Counted from the stretch's first letter, positions 1-9,198 are shown. The stretch is DNA of 64,000 nt from Streptomyces roseifaciens (GCF_001445655.1 NZ_LNBE01000002.1:434001-498000), one strand, 5' to 3'. Made by a program: numbers and translations. The notes: a model not told the origin generated them from the sequence alone.

Positions 1-27
1 GGAGACGGGGGTGGTGGGGCGGCGGGG

Positions 28-732
28 TCAGAACCGGGAGGCGAAGCCCTGGATGACCTTGGTCCGGTCCCTCAGCACCGGGCCGGCGCCCGTCCACTCG
101 TAGCGCTGCCGGGCGATGCTGTCGTTGTGGTAGCCGGTGTTGCCCTCGACGGTCGTGACCCGGGTGCCGGAGACGCCGACCACGACGGCGACGTGCCCCG
201 CGTGGTTCCGGCCGGCCCACATGAGGACGTCGCCGGGCTGCGGCAGCCGGTCGGCCGCGTACGGGTGCCACCGGTCGCCGGTGCCGCTGCGCCAGCCCCG
301 GCTGCTGCCGGGGTCGGCGGGCACCCCGCGGTTCGCCCACATCCTGGCGGCGAAGAAGCCGCACCACTGGCGGTGGTTCGGGTTCCTGGCGTAGCCGTTG
401 TACTCGTTCATGTTGGCGTTGCTGTTGCCCTTGCCGAGGTAGTTGGTGTCCCGGTCCGGGTGCCCCGGCCGGCTCAGGTGCACGGGCCCGCCGCGCTCGA
501 GGCGGAAGCGCTTCGGGGTGGTCAGGGCGTCGAGGGCGCGGTCGACGATCTTCTGCCGCTCGGCCGTCCCGGCGCCGTCCGGTTCCGGTGTGGCCCATGC
601 GGCCGGGGCCATGGTGACGGCGGTGGGTGCGCCCTCGGCGAGGGCGGCCGTGGCACCGGTGAGGGTGAGGGCGAGGAGTACGACGGCGGTGGGAAGGACG
701 AGGGTGCGGTTGCGGAGGCGACGGTTGTTCAC
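28..732 (-). CDS. Secreted CHAP/NlpC-P60-like cysteine amidase or peptidase
   Basis: A 234-residue exported protein. The GTG at 732 is preferred because AAGGAG lies a few bases upstream; the frame stays open further upstream but has no such site. The N-terminus is basic followed by a hydrophobic stretch (LPTAVVLLALTLTG), a signal peptide ending near ALAEGA. The C-terminal half carries QWCGFFAARMW, with the likely nucleophile Cys, and NHAGHVAVVVG, with the likely catalytic His, in the order expected of CHAP or NlpC/P60-like peptidoglycan amidases. No cell-wall-binding repeat is seen. The family assignment rests on these motifs only; the substrate (peptidoglycan amide or peptide bond) is inferred. 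The gene stands alone, with no same-strand partner close by. Confidence 0.7.
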   Translation of the reverse strand: MNNRRLRNRTLVLPTAVVLLALTLTGATAALAEGAPTAVTMAPAAWATPEPDGAGTAERQKIVDRALDALTTPKRFRLERGGPVHLSRPGHPDRDTNYLGKGNSNANMNEYNGYARNPNHRQWCGFFAARMWANRGVPADPGSSRGWRSGTGDRWHPYAADRLPQPGDVLMWAGRNHAGHVAVVVGVSGTRVTTVEGNTGYHNDSIARQRYEWTGAGPVLRDRTKVIQGFASRF

Positions 733-945
733 GGGGGCTCCTTGTCTCGGCTGAGGCTGTGTCACCGGGGGTGGTTTCACCCTTGTTGTCCCGGTACTTC
801 GAGTCTCGGAGCGGGGCAGTGGTGCGGAACAGGGGTTTCCTGTTGCCTCGGCGGACAAGGCGGCGGGCAACCCGCGCCCCACCGGCCGTGATGCGCATGT
901 GGGTGAAGTGCCGCCGGTGGAAGGGAAAGCGGGCGCTCAGGAGCG

Positions 946-1012
946 GCCGGGGATCAAGAGCAGCCGGGGATCAGGAACGGCCGGGATCAGGAACGGCCGG
1001 CGATCAGGGGCA
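946..1012. repeat. Four imperfect 16-17 bp tandem repeats
   Basis: Four head-to-tail units based on GCCGGGGATCAGGAACG lie at 946-962, 963-979, 980-995 (one base shorter) and 996-1012. The last unit runs into the stop codon of the nSTAND gene (1004-1006). They may come from replication slippage; no function is evident. Confidence 0.8.
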
Positions 1013-4000
1013 GCCCGGCGCGTAGGGCACGTCCGGCAGCAGGCGCTGCCACAGCGGCCGGTCCGTGGCGCTGCCCAGGGCCTTGCAGGTGCGGGCGAGG
1101 ACCTCCGGCACGTCCAGGTTCCACCAGCGCACCGTCCCGTCCTCCGCCACCGACACCACCGGGCCGTCGTCGCCGAGGAAGGCCGCGGCCCGGACCCGGC
1201 CGGTGTGGCCGGTCAGGGTCAGCAGCAGGCGGCCGTCGCGCGGGTCCCAGATCCGTACGGTGTTGTCGCGGCCGGTGGTCACCAGCCGGGTGCCGGCGGG
1301 GTTGAAGGCCGCGGACGTGACGGGCCCGGTGTGCCCGGCCAGGGTGCGCAGGCTCGTGCGGCCCTCGGGGTCCCAGAGTTTGACGGTGTGGTCGCGGCTC
1401 GCCGTGGCGAGGACGCCGTCGCGGCTGCGGGCCAGGCCGAAGACGGTGTCCTCGTGTTCCGTCAGGCTGCGCAGCGCACGGCCGTCGGAGTAGCGCCAGA
1501 TGCGGACGGTGTTGTCGAGGCTGCCGGTGGCGAGGGTGTCCCGGCCGAGGAAGAGCACGCGGTAGACGCCGTCGTCGTGGCCGAGCAGCGTCCGCTCCGG
1601 CAGGGCGGCGTCCCCCGCGAACCGCCACAGCTTCGCGCTGTGGTCCTCGGAGGCGGTGGCGAGCGCTCCGGCGTCGCCGGGGCGGAAGGCGAGCGAGGTG
1701 AGGGCCCGGCCGTGCGCCCGCCAGCGGTGGAGCGGTCGGCGGAGATCGGCGGTGCGCCACACGGTGGCGGTGCCGTGTTCGTCGCCCGTGGCGACCAGCG
1801 ACCCGTCGTGGCTGAACGCCACCGCGCGCACCGGGTCCTTCCCTGCCCGCACCGTGCGCAGGCTGCGGTCGGCGGTGCGCAGCAGGCGCAGCGTGCCGTC
1901 CTGACCCGCGACGGCGAGGAGGGAGCGGTCGGGACTGAGGGCCCCGTCCTGCCAGGCCGATCCCGGCAGCGGGGTGGTGACGGCGGCCTGCGGGGTCCAC
2001 AGGCGCACCGAGCCGTCCTCCCCGGACGTCGCGAGGGTGCGGCCGTCGGAGGAGTAGGCGATGGCGTAGACGGGGCCGATGTGGCTGGCGAGTTGCGCGA
2101 TGCGGCGGTGCTCGGAGAGGTCCCAGATGCCGGCGGTGTCGTCCTGGCTGGCCGCGGCGAGCCGGGTGCCGTCGGGGGAGAAGGCCACGCCGAAGACGGA
2201 GTCGGAGGGCCCTTCGAGGGCGGCCTCGCGCTTGCCGGTGCGGGTGTCCCACAGGCCGATGCGGTTGAGCCACTCCCCGGTGGCCAGGCGGCGGCCGTCC
2301 GGCGAGAAGGCGAGGGCCCGTACGCGGCCGAAGTCCCGGCTGCCGACCACCTTTGACCGCCCGCTGTCCACGTCGAGCACCCACACCCGCCCGTCGAAGC
2401 CGGCCGCTGCGACCTGTTCGCCGTCCGCGCTGACCGCGGCCGCGTACAGCCATCCCAGCCCGGCGTCCCGCACCTCGGTGCGGGCCGGGCCGCCGCCCAG
2501 GCGCGTCAGGCGCACCGTGCCGTCCTCGCCCGCCGTCACCAGCAGGTCCCCGCGGTCCGACAGGGCCGCTCCCCGGACGGGCCCGCGGTGCCTGCTCTGC
2601 GGAGGCAGCGTCACGGTCCGCCCGACCGTGCCCTCCCGCAGGGTGACGACGCCCGCCTCGTCCCCCCAGGCGGCCAGGTTCCGCTGCCGAGCCGCGGCCA
2701 GGGCGCGCACCGCCGCCCCGCTCCGCGCCGCCCCCACCTGCCGGCGCGTCCGCACGTCCCACTCCCGGACGGTGGCGTCCGCGCCCGCAGACAGCAGCCG
2801 CTTCCCGCCCGGCAGCCAGGCCACGGCGTGGGCGCGCTTGCGGTGCCCGGCCAGCCGCCCGGCGTACGGCTGCGCCTGCGTGCTCAGCACGGCGCTGGCG
2901 GCGGCCGGGGTGTGGGCGTCGCGCCAGGCTCCGGTGGCCAGCAGCATGGCCACCTCGGGCCGGGGCGCACTGCCCGAGACGGCGCGGAAGGCCAGCTCCT
3001 CCGAGCGTGCCGCGTGCCGCTCGGCCTCCGCCCGCAGGCCCTGGTGCACCGCCGCCACCCCGCCGGCCAGCGCCAGGACGAGGAGGACGGCCATGGACAC
3101 CAGCAGCCGGTACAGCCGCCGGGCCCGGCGCCGCTCCGTCTCCTGCTCGGCGGCGGCCAGCGCCGTCGCCGCATCCAGGAACGCCCGCTCGACCCCGCCC
3201 ACCGCCGCCAGGGGATGGCTCGCGATCTCGTGCGCGGCGGCCAGCCTGCTGCCCCGCGGCAGCAGCGCGGGGTCGCGCCCCTCGGCCTCCCACTGCCCGG
3301 CCGCGGCGCTCAGCTGCTGCCAGCCGTGCAGGGCCGCCGCGTCCGCCTCGATCCACGTCTGCAGCCGCGGCCACGCCCGCAGCACGGCCTCGTGGGCCAG
3401 CGTGACCTGGTCGGCGTCGACGGTGAGCAGGCGCGCCCGCGTGAAGGCCTCCACCACCTCCGGCGCCGCCCCGGCCTGCGCCCCGAGGTCCTGCGACAGC
3501 CGCTCGCGCGACACCCGCCGGCGCGCCGACCGCCCGTCCTGGTCCACCCGCACCAGCTGCAGCAGGACCGCCCGGGCGGCCTCCCGGCAGCCGGGCGACA
3601 GACGCCCGTACGCCCGCTCCGCCGTCGCCGCGACCGCCCCCGCGATCCCGCCCGCCTGCTGGTAGCCCGCCACGGTCAGGAGCCTGCCGCTGCGCCGCTG
3701 CCAGGTCGCCAGCAGGGCGTGGGAGAGCAGCGGCAGCGCACCGGGCTCGTACCCGCCGCCCTCCCGCTCCCCGCCCTCGTCCCCGGCGCCCAGGTCGCGC
3801 AGGATCAGCTCGGCCAGGCCCGGCTCCAGCTCCAGGCCCACCGCGTGGGCCGGCCGCACCACGGCGTCGCGCAGCTCCTGCGCCCGCAGGGGCTCCAGGG
3901 GGAGCTGGCCCGAGCGCAGCGCCGCCGCCAGCTCCGGGAACGCCAGGCACCTGCCGTAGAAGTCGGCCCGCATGCCCAGCACCACCAGCGCCGCGGAACC

Positions 4001-4876
4001 CTCCCGGCCGTCGGCGGGAGCGGGGCCCGTGGCCAGGGCGTGCAGCGCGCGGACGAAATCCGCGCGCTGCCGGGCGTCCGGGCACAGCGTGAAGACCTCC
4101 TCGAACTGGTCGACGACTAGCACCACCCGGGCCGGCTCCGTCCCCTCCGCGCCCGCTGCTCCCGCTCTCCCGGCGCCCCGCGGACGGCGGTTCAGCGCGG
4201 CGTGGACGGCGCGGGCCAGCGCCCCCGCCCCGCCGCGGGCCAGCGCCCTGGTCAGGTGGTCGGGATCCGCCGCGGCGGCGTCCGCCACCCGGCCCAGCAG
4301 CTCGTCGAGGGGGCGTTCCCCGGGGCGCATCGTGACCACGGGCCAGCGGTTCGACCCGGGCACGGGCAGGACGCCCCGGCGCAGCTCGGGCACCAGCCCG
4401 GCGTGCAGCAAGGACGTCTTGCCGGTGCCCGACGCGGCGACCACGGCGGTCGGCCCGGAGCCGTCCAGACGCTCGGTCAGCTGACGGACGAGGGCGGCCG
4501 TCGCCCGGTCCCGGCCGAAGAACCAGCTCGCGTCCGCGGCGTCGAACGCGGCCAGGCCCCGGTACGGGCACACCTCCAGGAGCCCGTTGCGCGCGGAGCG
4601 CCGCCCCTCGGCCGGCTCCGGCACCAGGCCCGACAGCACCCCGCCGGCGCCGAGGGCCTCTTCGCACCGCCGGGCCACCTCGGGCGTCATCGGCTTCTCG
4701 CCGGTCTCGACCCGGCTCAGATAGCCCTTGGTGTAGTGGACGACGCGCGACAGCCCGGCCAGGGACATGCCCCGCTCCTGCCGCAGCCGGCGCAGCTCCT
4801 CTCCCGGCGACGCGGCCACGGACGGCGGGGGGCCGCCCCGGTCACGGTCGTCTCCGCGTGGCTGCACGGTCCCCAC
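1004..4876 (-). CDS. XRE-nSTAND1 NTPase with transmembrane segment and WD40 propeller
   Basis: A 1290-residue signalling ATPase. Residues about 25-80 form an XRE helix-turn-helix (ELRRLRQERGMSLAGLSRVV). A conserved CPYRGLAAFDAADASWFFGR block near 103-122 opens an nSTAND1 P-loop domain with Walker A AASGTGKTS (147-155) and Walker B VVLVVDQFEE (251-260). A single hydrophobic segment (591-610) follows, and then many WD40 repeats from about 660 to the C-terminus (LWDTRTGK, VRLW, VKLWDPEG and similar). This order is common in Streptomyces. Such STAND proteins are thought to sense a ligand through the repeats and oligomerise, and some act in stress or phage response. The target here is unknown. It is a single gene; the upstream 160 bp hold no obvious operator. 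Confidence 0.9.
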   Translation of the reverse strand: MGTVQPRGDDRDRGGPPPSVAASPGEELRRLRQERGMSLAGLSRVVHYTKGYLSRVETGEKPMTPEVARRCEEALGAGGVLSGLVPEPAEGRRSARNGLLEVCPYRGLAAFDAADASWFFGRDRATAALVRQLTERLDGSGPTAVVAASGTGKTSLLHAGLVPELRRGVLPVPGSNRWPVVTMRPGERPLDELLGRVADAAAADPDHLTRALARGGAGALARAVHAALNRRPRGAGRAGAAGAEGTEPARVVLVVDQFEEVFTLCPDARQRADFVRALHALATGPAPADGREGSAALVVLGMRADFYGRCLAFPELAAALRSGQLPLEPLRAQELRDAVVRPAHAVGLELEPGLAELILRDLGAGDEGGEREGGGYEPGALPLLSHALLATWQRRSGRLLTVAGYQQAGGIAGAVAATAERAYGRLSPGCREAARAVLLQLVRVDQDGRSARRRVSRERLSQDLGAQAGAAPEVVEAFTRARLLTVDADQVTLAHEAVLRAWPRLQTWIEADAAALHGWQQLSAAAGQWEAEGRDPALLPRGSRLAAAHEIASHPLAAVGGVERAFLDAATALAAAEQETERRRARRLYRLLVSMAVLLVLALAGGVAAVHQGLRAEAERHAARSEELAFRAVSGSAPRPEVAMLLATGAWRDAHTPAAASAVLSTQAQPYAGRLAGHRKRAHAVAWLPGGKRLLSAGADATVREWDVRTRRQVGAARSGAAVRALAAARQRNLAAWGDEAGVVTLREGTVGRTVTLPPQSRHRGPVRGAALSDRGDLLVTAGEDGTVRLTRLGGGPARTEVRDAGLGWLYAAAVSADGEQVAAAGFDGRVWVLDVDSGRSKVVGSRDFGRVRALAFSPDGRRLATGEWLNRIGLWDTRTGKREAALEGPSDSVFGVAFSPDGTRLAAASQDDTAGIWDLSEHRRIAQLASHIGPVYAIAYSSDGRTLATSGEDGSVRLWTPQAAVTTPLPGSAWQDGALSPDRSLLAVAGQDGTLRLLRTADRSLRTVRAGKDPVRAVAFSHDGSLVATGDEHGTATVWRTADLRRPLHRWRAHGRALTSLAFRPGDAGALATASEDHSAKLWRFAGDAALPERTLLGHDDGVYRVLFLGRDTLATGSLDNTVRIWRYSDGRALRSLTEHEDTVFGLARSRDGVLATASRDHTVKLWDPEGRTSLRTLAGHTGPVTSAAFNPAGTRLVTTGRDNTVRIWDPRDGRLLLTLTGHTGRVRAAAFLGDDGPVVSVAEDGTVRWWNLDVPEVLARTCKALGSATDRPLWQRLLPDVPYAPGCP

Positions 4877-5035
4877 ACCCTTCCGTCCGGGCCTGCAGGC
4901 CGGTCGTATCCGTCAGGCCTGCATAACGGCTCCGGGGAGGGCGACTCACCCGCAATGGCGGCAAAACAGCCCATCGAGTGACCAACCACCCCGGATTCGG
5001 GGAGTGGGTGTGGCGCTCCGGCCGGGTGCGGTGTC

Positions 5036-5470
5036 TCAGTCGAGCGGTCTCGCGGAGGCGTTGTAGCGCAGCAGATAGCCGGCGAAGCGGTCCAGGTCGG
5101 CCTCGTCCCAGTCGGCGAGGCGCTCCCGGAAGGCCGCCCGGCGGTTGGCGGTGACCTGCGCGAGGGTCGCGGCGCCGCGGGCGGTCAGGTGCAGCACCTG
5201 GGCGCGCTGGTCCTCGGGGGCGGGCCGCCGCTCGACGAGGCCGAGCCGCTCCAGGGCCGCGATCTGCCGGCTGACGGTGGACTTGTCCAGCAGGTAGTGC
5301 GCGGCCAGGTCCGTGGCGCGGCACCCGCCGCGGTCCTCCAGGTGGGCGAGGAGGGTGAAGGAGACCAGGGAGAGCTCGGGGTGCATGCGGGCCGCCGCGG
5401 ACCGGGCGCGGCGGGCGAAGGCGGTCAGCTCGCGCTGGATGGTCTCCACGGAGGCGTCACGGTCGGGCAC
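5036..5470 (-). CDS. MarR-family transcriptional regulator
   Basis: A 144-residue winged-helix regulator. The GTG at 5470 is chosen because AAAGGA precedes it; an in-frame ATG at 5506 lies inside the operator and would be an unlikely start. The core reads LLAHLEDRGGCRATDLAAHYLLDKSTVSRQIAALERLGLVERR, a MarR DNA-binding helix pair followed by the wing (PEDQRAQVLHLT). It is divergent from a membrane protein gene at 5569, and the ~100 bp between them carry overlapping palindromes that are probably its binding sites. The likely role is ligand-relieved repression of itself and of the membrane protein. The ligand is unknown. Confidence 0.92.
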   Translation of the reverse strand: MPDRDASVETIQRELTAFARRARSAAARMHPELSLVSFTLLAHLEDRGGCRATDLAAHYLLDKSTVSRQIAALERLGLVERRPAPEDQRAQVLHLTARGAATLAQVTANRRAAFRERLADWDEADLDRFAGYLLRYNASARPLD

Positions 5471-5492
5471 GGCGGCTTCCTTTCGAGGTCTG

Positions 5493-5524
5493 GTTGTATA
5501 GTACAACTTAAAGGGAAAGTTGTA
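5493..5524. promoter_or_regulatory. Probable MarR operator in a divergent promoter region
   Basis: GTTGTA-TAG-TACAAC (5493-5507) is a perfect inverted repeat. The right half-site is reused in a second, wider repeat, TACAACTT (5502-5509) and AAGTTGTA (5517-5524) with a 7 bp spacer. This gives three half-sites in 32 bp of AT-rich sequence between the MarR gene and the membrane protein gene, suited to cooperative dimer binding over both promoters. Confidence 0.75.
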
Positions 5525-5568
5525 AAAGCCAACTACTTTGCCGGTCGGTCCGGCAGGGGAAGGACACG

Positions 5569-6597
5569 ATGGGACCCGCCACCCGTGGCGCGCTGCGCCA
5601 CGTACTGAGCCACCTGCTCACCCCCTTGCTGATGTGCATCGGGATGGGCCTCGCCTACCTGGGCGCGTTCGCCCAGCCCACGCCCCACGAACTGCCCGTC
5701 GCCGTCGTGGAGTCCGGCCCGGGCGCGGGGACCCTGGCGCGGGGCATCGCCGACAAGGCGGGGGACCGGCTCGCCGTCCGCACCGTCGCCGACCGCGACG
5801 AGGCCGTCCGCGCGCTCCGCCACCGCGACGTCTCCGGCGCGTACATACCGGACCGGCACGCGCCCGAACTGCTCGTCGCCTCCGCCGGGTCCGACACCAC
5901 CGCCATGGCCGTGCAGAAGGTCTTCGCGCCCGTCGCCGCCCGCACCGGCGCCCCCCTGAAGGTCACGGACGTAGCGCCGCCCGCCGAGGGCGACCCGACC
6001 GGCCAGGGCATCTTCTTCCTGCTGGTCGCGGTCAGCATCGGCTCGTACGCCTCCGTCGCCGTGCTGGGCGCCGCGGGCGGCGCGCTGCCCATGAGGCTGC
6101 GCGCCGCGCTGGCGGTGGCGACGTCGTTCGTGGTCGGCGTGATCGGCGCCGCGCTGGCCGGGCCCGTCTTCCACCTCGTCGACCACGGCCTGTGGGGGCT
6201 GTGGGGGATGGCCTGGGCCTACTCGGCGGGCATCCTGCTCGTCGGCGTCGGCCTGCACACCTTCCTCAAGCGCTGGACGACGCTGGGCATGATGGTGCTG
6301 TTCGTGATGCTCAACTTCACCAGCGCGGGCGGCGTGTACCGGCCCGAGCTGCAGAACGGCTTCTTCGCCGCGCTGCACTCCTTCTGGAACGGTGCCGGCT
6401 TCGTCGAGGGCACGCGCAGCCTCGTCTACTTCGACAGCACCGGACTCGGCCGCCACGTCGCGACGCTGGCGCTGTGGCTGGTCCTGGGCGCCGCCGTGAC
6501 CGCCGTCGCGTGGGCCGTCGAGGCGCGCAGGGCCCGCCCGGCCGCCCGGACCGGGCCCGCGGCCGAGGAGGAGATGGAGGAGACGGTCGGGGTCTGA
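5569..6597 (+). CDS. Membrane protein of the ABC-2 permease / YhgE-Pip-like type
   Basis: A 342-residue protein with one N-terminal membrane segment (HLLTPLLMCIGMGLAYLGAF), an extracytoplasmic region of about 125 residues (PVAVVESGPGAGTLARGI, AVRALRHRDVSGAYIPD), and then about five membrane segments from residue 145 on. This layout matches ABC-2/YhgE-Pip/DUF3533-type membrane proteins, in which the loop resembles that of ABC-2 exporters. No ATPase is encoded beside it. It is preceded by a good ribosome binding site (GGGGAAGGA) and the palindromic MarR operator, so it is probably the regulated target of the divergent MarR gene and may help export or resist a small molecule. The substrate is unknown. 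Confidence 0.75.
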   Translation: MGPATRGALRHVLSHLLTPLLMCIGMGLAYLGAFAQPTPHELPVAVVESGPGAGTLARGIADKAGDRLAVRTVADRDEAVRALRHRDVSGAYIPDRHAPELLVASAGSDTTAMAVQKVFAPVAARTGAPLKVTDVAPPAEGDPTGQGIFFLLVAVSIGSYASVAVLGAAGGALPMRLRAALAVATSFVVGVIGAALAGPVFHLVDHGLWGLWGMAWAYSAGILLVGVGLHTFLKRWTTLGMMVLFVMLNFTSAGGVYRPELQNGFFAALHSFWNGAGFVEGTRSLVYFDSTGLGRHVATLALWLVLGAAVTAVAWAVEARRARPAARTGPAAEEEMEETVGV

Positions 6598-6623
6598 CCC
6601 CGGCGGGCGCCCGCCTCACGGCC

Positions 6624-6911
6624 TCACAGCGGCCACCCGTACATCGGCGACCGCCTGGGCTCGGGGGCCGCGCCCACCGCGGCGACGTCGTGCTCCGCGG
6701 CGTGCAGGAGCTGTTCGCCCAGGTCGCGCAGGGCCCGGCCGGCCGCGAACTCGTCCCCGATCGCCGGGATGTCCTTGTCGCCCGGCGCGCACGTGGCGGT
6801 CCCGCTGCCCGTGACGGTCGTCGCCCCGGTGTCGAGCGTGGCGCGGGCCCTCGTCCTGCCGTCCTCCTCGACCAGGTCGAGGTGGACGTTCCATTCGGCT
6901 GTGTGCGGCAT
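6624..6911 (-). CDS. DUF1876 domain protein
   Basis: A 95-residue soluble protein. The ATG at 6911 is used since GAGGAG lies just upstream. The sequence starts TAEWNVHLDLVEEDGRTRARATLDTG and continues with GSGTATCAPGDKDIPAIGDEFAAGRALRDLGEQLL, the pattern of DUF1876 proteins, which are small and frequent in Streptomyces. The family has no established biochemical function. It converges with the membrane protein gene; a self-complementary GGCGGGCGCCCGCC lies between the two stops. Confidence 0.85.
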   Translation of the reverse strand: MPHTAEWNVHLDLVEEDGRTRARATLDTGATTVTGSGTATCAPGDKDIPAIGDEFAAGRALRDLGEQLLHAAEHDVAAVGAAPEPRRSPMYGWPL

Positions 6912-7129
6912 CGTCGGCTCCTCTGTGCTCGGCCCCTCCGCCCGCCTCTCCCTCCGGTCTCCTTCCAGCTTCGCCCATGCGACGCCGTCCGGCACGGGGC
7001 CGGGACCGCTCCCGGCGGCCCGGCCCCCGTCACGGCCCGCCGGCGCTTCCGCGAGCCGTGGCGGCCCGGCACGGGCTGACCGAAGCTGGGAGGGAGGGAG
7101 ACCCGCCGGCGACCGTCCGGGAGGCGGCC

Positions 7130-8137
7130 TTGGGTGAGCGCACGCGGAACGTCATCGACATCGTCTCGCTGACCAAGCGCTACGGCCGCACGACCGGCGT
7201 CGAGGGACTCGACATCGGCGTCGGCGAGGGCGAGGTCTTCGGCTTCCTGGGGCCCAACGGGGCGGGCAAGACCACCACGATGCGCTGCCTCGTGGGGCTG
7301 CTGCGCCCCACCGAGGGCCGGGTCCGGGTGCTCGGCCGCGACCCCTTCACCGAGCACCTGAGGCTCGCCCCGTTCCTCGGCTACCTCCCCGGGGAGCTGC
7401 GGCTCTACCCCGAGCTCACCGGCCGCGAGACGCTGCGGCTGCTGGCGGCGCTGCAGGGCGCCCCCGCCCGCCTCCAGGACGAGCTCTGCGCGCGCCTGGA
7501 CCTCTCCGGCCCGGACCTGGACCGCCCCGTCCGCGCCTACTCGCGCGGCATGAAGCAGAAGCTGGGCCTGGTCCAGGCCCTGCAGCACGAACCCGAGCTG
7601 GTGATCCTCGACGAGCCCACCGAAGGGCTCGACCCCCTCGTCCAGGAGGCCTTCTACGCCCTGCTGGCGGAGGTCCGCGCGGCCGGGCGCACCGTCCTGC
7701 TCTCCAGCCACGTGCTCCCGGAGGTCCAGCGCACGTGCGAGCGGGTGGCGATCGTCCGGGCCGGCCGGCTGGTGACCGTCGGGGCGGTCGCCGCCCTGCG
7801 CGAGGCCCGGGCCCGCAAGGTGCGCCTGACCTTCGCCGACGGCCTCGGCCGGCGGCCGCTCGGCGGCGCCGACCGCTGGTCGCCCGACTGGCACGGCGAC
7901 CAGGCCGTGCTGATGATCCCGCCGGACCGGACGGTCGCCGTCCTGCGGGAGCTGCTGGCGCTGCCGGTGCGCGACCTCACGGTCGAGGAGGCCGGGCTGG
8001 ACGAGGCGTTCCTCGACCTCTACCGGAACGACCGGGGTGGCAGGAGCGAACGGAGCGACAGGGACGAACGAAGCGGCCGGGACGGGCGGGACGGCCGGGG
8101 CAGCCGGAGCGATCCGGACGAGGGGACGCTCCCGTGA
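7130..8137 (+). CDS. ABC transporter ATP-binding protein (ABC-2 exporter, DrrA type)
   Basis: A 335-residue ATPase. The TTG at 7130 is chosen because GGGAGG precedes it by a few bases and the conserved domain begins right after it (IDIVSLTKRYG). Walker A is GPNGAGKTTT, the signature is YSRGMKQKLGL, Walker B is LVILDEPTEGLDP, and the switch His is in SSHVLPEV. After the nucleotide-binding domain comes a region typical of drug and lantibiotic exporters, then a low-complexity tail rich in Arg, Asp, Ser and Gly. The stop overlaps the start of the permease gene (GTGA), so the two form a two-gene exporter. The substrate cannot be read from the sequence. Confidence 0.93.
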   Translation: MGERTRNVIDIVSLTKRYGRTTGVEGLDIGVGEGEVFGFLGPNGAGKTTTMRCLVGLLRPTEGRVRVLGRDPFTEHLRLAPFLGYLPGELRLYPELTGRETLRLLAALQGAPARLQDELCARLDLSGPDLDRPVRAYSRGMKQKLGLVQALQHEPELVILDEPTEGLDPLVQEAFYALLAEVRAAGRTVLLSSHVLPEVQRTCERVAIVRAGRLVTVGAVAALREARARKVRLTFADGLGRRPLGGADRWSPDWHGDQAVLMIPPDRTVAVLRELLALPVRDLTVEEAGLDEAFLDLYRNDRGGRSERSDRDERSGRDGRDGRGSRSDPDEGTLP

Positions 8138-8955
8138 CCGGCGGCTTCCCCCTGCTGCGGCTGGCCCTGCACCGCCGCCGCCGGATGATCACCGCCCTGG
8201 CCGTGGGCATCGCCGCCTTCGAGGCCCTCATCGTGGTGATCACGACGACCGTGACGCCGGACCAGATCTTCGGCGCGAGCGGGCGGAAGCTCCCGGACGC
8301 CTTCAAGGCGTTCAGCGGATCGAACGGCGACGTGTCGATCGCGAGCTACCCCGGCCTGCTGGGCGCCGGGCTCACCCACCCCTTCTGGATCGCCATGCAG
8401 CTGACGGCCGTCGGCTCGCTGGCCGCCGCCGCGGTCGCCGCGGACGTGGAGGCGGGCACCATCGAGCTGCTGATGGTCCGCCCCGTCTCGCGGGCGCGGC
8501 TGCTGGCCGAGCGGACCGCCGCGCTCGTCCTCGTCTCCCTGCTGCTCAACGCGGCCGCGACCCTCGCCGTGTCCGCCGGCGTGGCGCTCCTGCCCGACCT
8601 GGGCGACGCCGTCCCCCAGAGCGGGGTCTACGCGGCCGGGCTGCTGGGATTCGGCTTCGCGCTGTGCCTGGCGGGCCCCGCCCTGGCCGTCTCGGCGGCG
8701 GGCCGGAGCAGGACGCGTGTCATGGGGGTGACGATCGCCGTCGGCGCGGTCGGGTTCGCGGTCAACTTCGTGGCCATGGCCTGGTCGAAGGCCGCGCCGC
8801 TGCGCTTCGTCAGCCCCTTCCACTACTACACGCCGGGCGACGCCCTGGCCCACGGCACCGTGCCCTGGGGACAGTTCGGCGTCCTCGCCGGCGTCGGCGC
8901 CGCGGGCATCCTCCTGGCGTTCGGCCTCGTCGCCCGCCGCGACCTCGCCCCCTGA
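8134..8955 (+). CDS. ABC-2 family exporter permease subunit
   Basis: A 273-residue membrane protein starting at the GTG that overlaps the ATPase stop. The N-terminus is LLRLALHRRRRMITALAVGIAAF; six membrane segments follow, with EAGTIELLMVRPVSRARLLAER as the cytoplasmic coupling region typical of ABC-2 permeases. A large loop after the first segment (residues about 40-80) lies outside. It partners the ATPase encoded immediately upstream. Export of an unknown lipid or drug-like compound is the usual role of such pairs. Confidence 0.9.
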   Translation: MTGGFPLLRLALHRRRRMITALAVGIAAFEALIVVITTTVTPDQIFGASGRKLPDAFKAFSGSNGDVSIASYPGLLGAGLTHPFWIAMQLTAVGSLAAAAVAADVEAGTIELLMVRPVSRARLLAERTAALVLVSLLLNAAATLAVSAGVALLPDLGDAVPQSGVYAAGLLGFGFALCLAGPALAVSAAGRSRTRVMGVTIAVGAVGFAVNFVAMAWSKAAPLRFVSPFHYYTPGDALAHGTVPWGQFGVLAGVGAAGILLAFGLVARRDLAP

Positions 8956-9075
8956 GGCGCTCCGCGCCACCACGTGCCGGACACCCCGATCACCCTCCGT
9001 GAAACGATGGCCGCGTCCGAGGAGTAGACTCTCGCCGGTACGGCGGCGGTCGGTGACACCAGGAGGAGGCCCGCC

Positions 9076-9198
9076 ATGAGCGAGAAGCGGGCGGAGCGGC
9101 AAGTCGCCTTCCGGGTCCTCATCTACGTCTTCGTCACCCACCTCTTCGCCGGTTTCATCTGGCTGCTGTTCTACCTCGGCGGCCACGCCGACAAGTGA
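9076..9198 (+). CDS. Small single-span membrane protein (DUF6126-like)
   Basis: A 40-residue protein with a strong ribosome binding site (AGGAGGA) five bases or so before the ATG. It has a charged N-terminus (MSEKRAERQVAFR), one membrane helix (VLIYVFVTHLFAGFIWLLFYLG) shown here in part, and a short polar end GGHADK. The pattern matches the DUF6126 small membrane proteins common in Streptomyces; that name is from memory and was not searched. Function unknown. It lies 120 bp after the ABC permease and probably has its own promoter. Confidence 0.75.
   Translation: MSEKRAERQVAFRVLIYVFVTHLFAGFIWLLFYLGGHADK

Noticed and set aside
987..4667. A second minus-strand frame of 1226 codons over the nSTAND gene
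   Set aside because: The translation is Arg/Pro/Gly-rich with no motifs, while the overlapping frame holds HTH, Walker and WD40 motifs.
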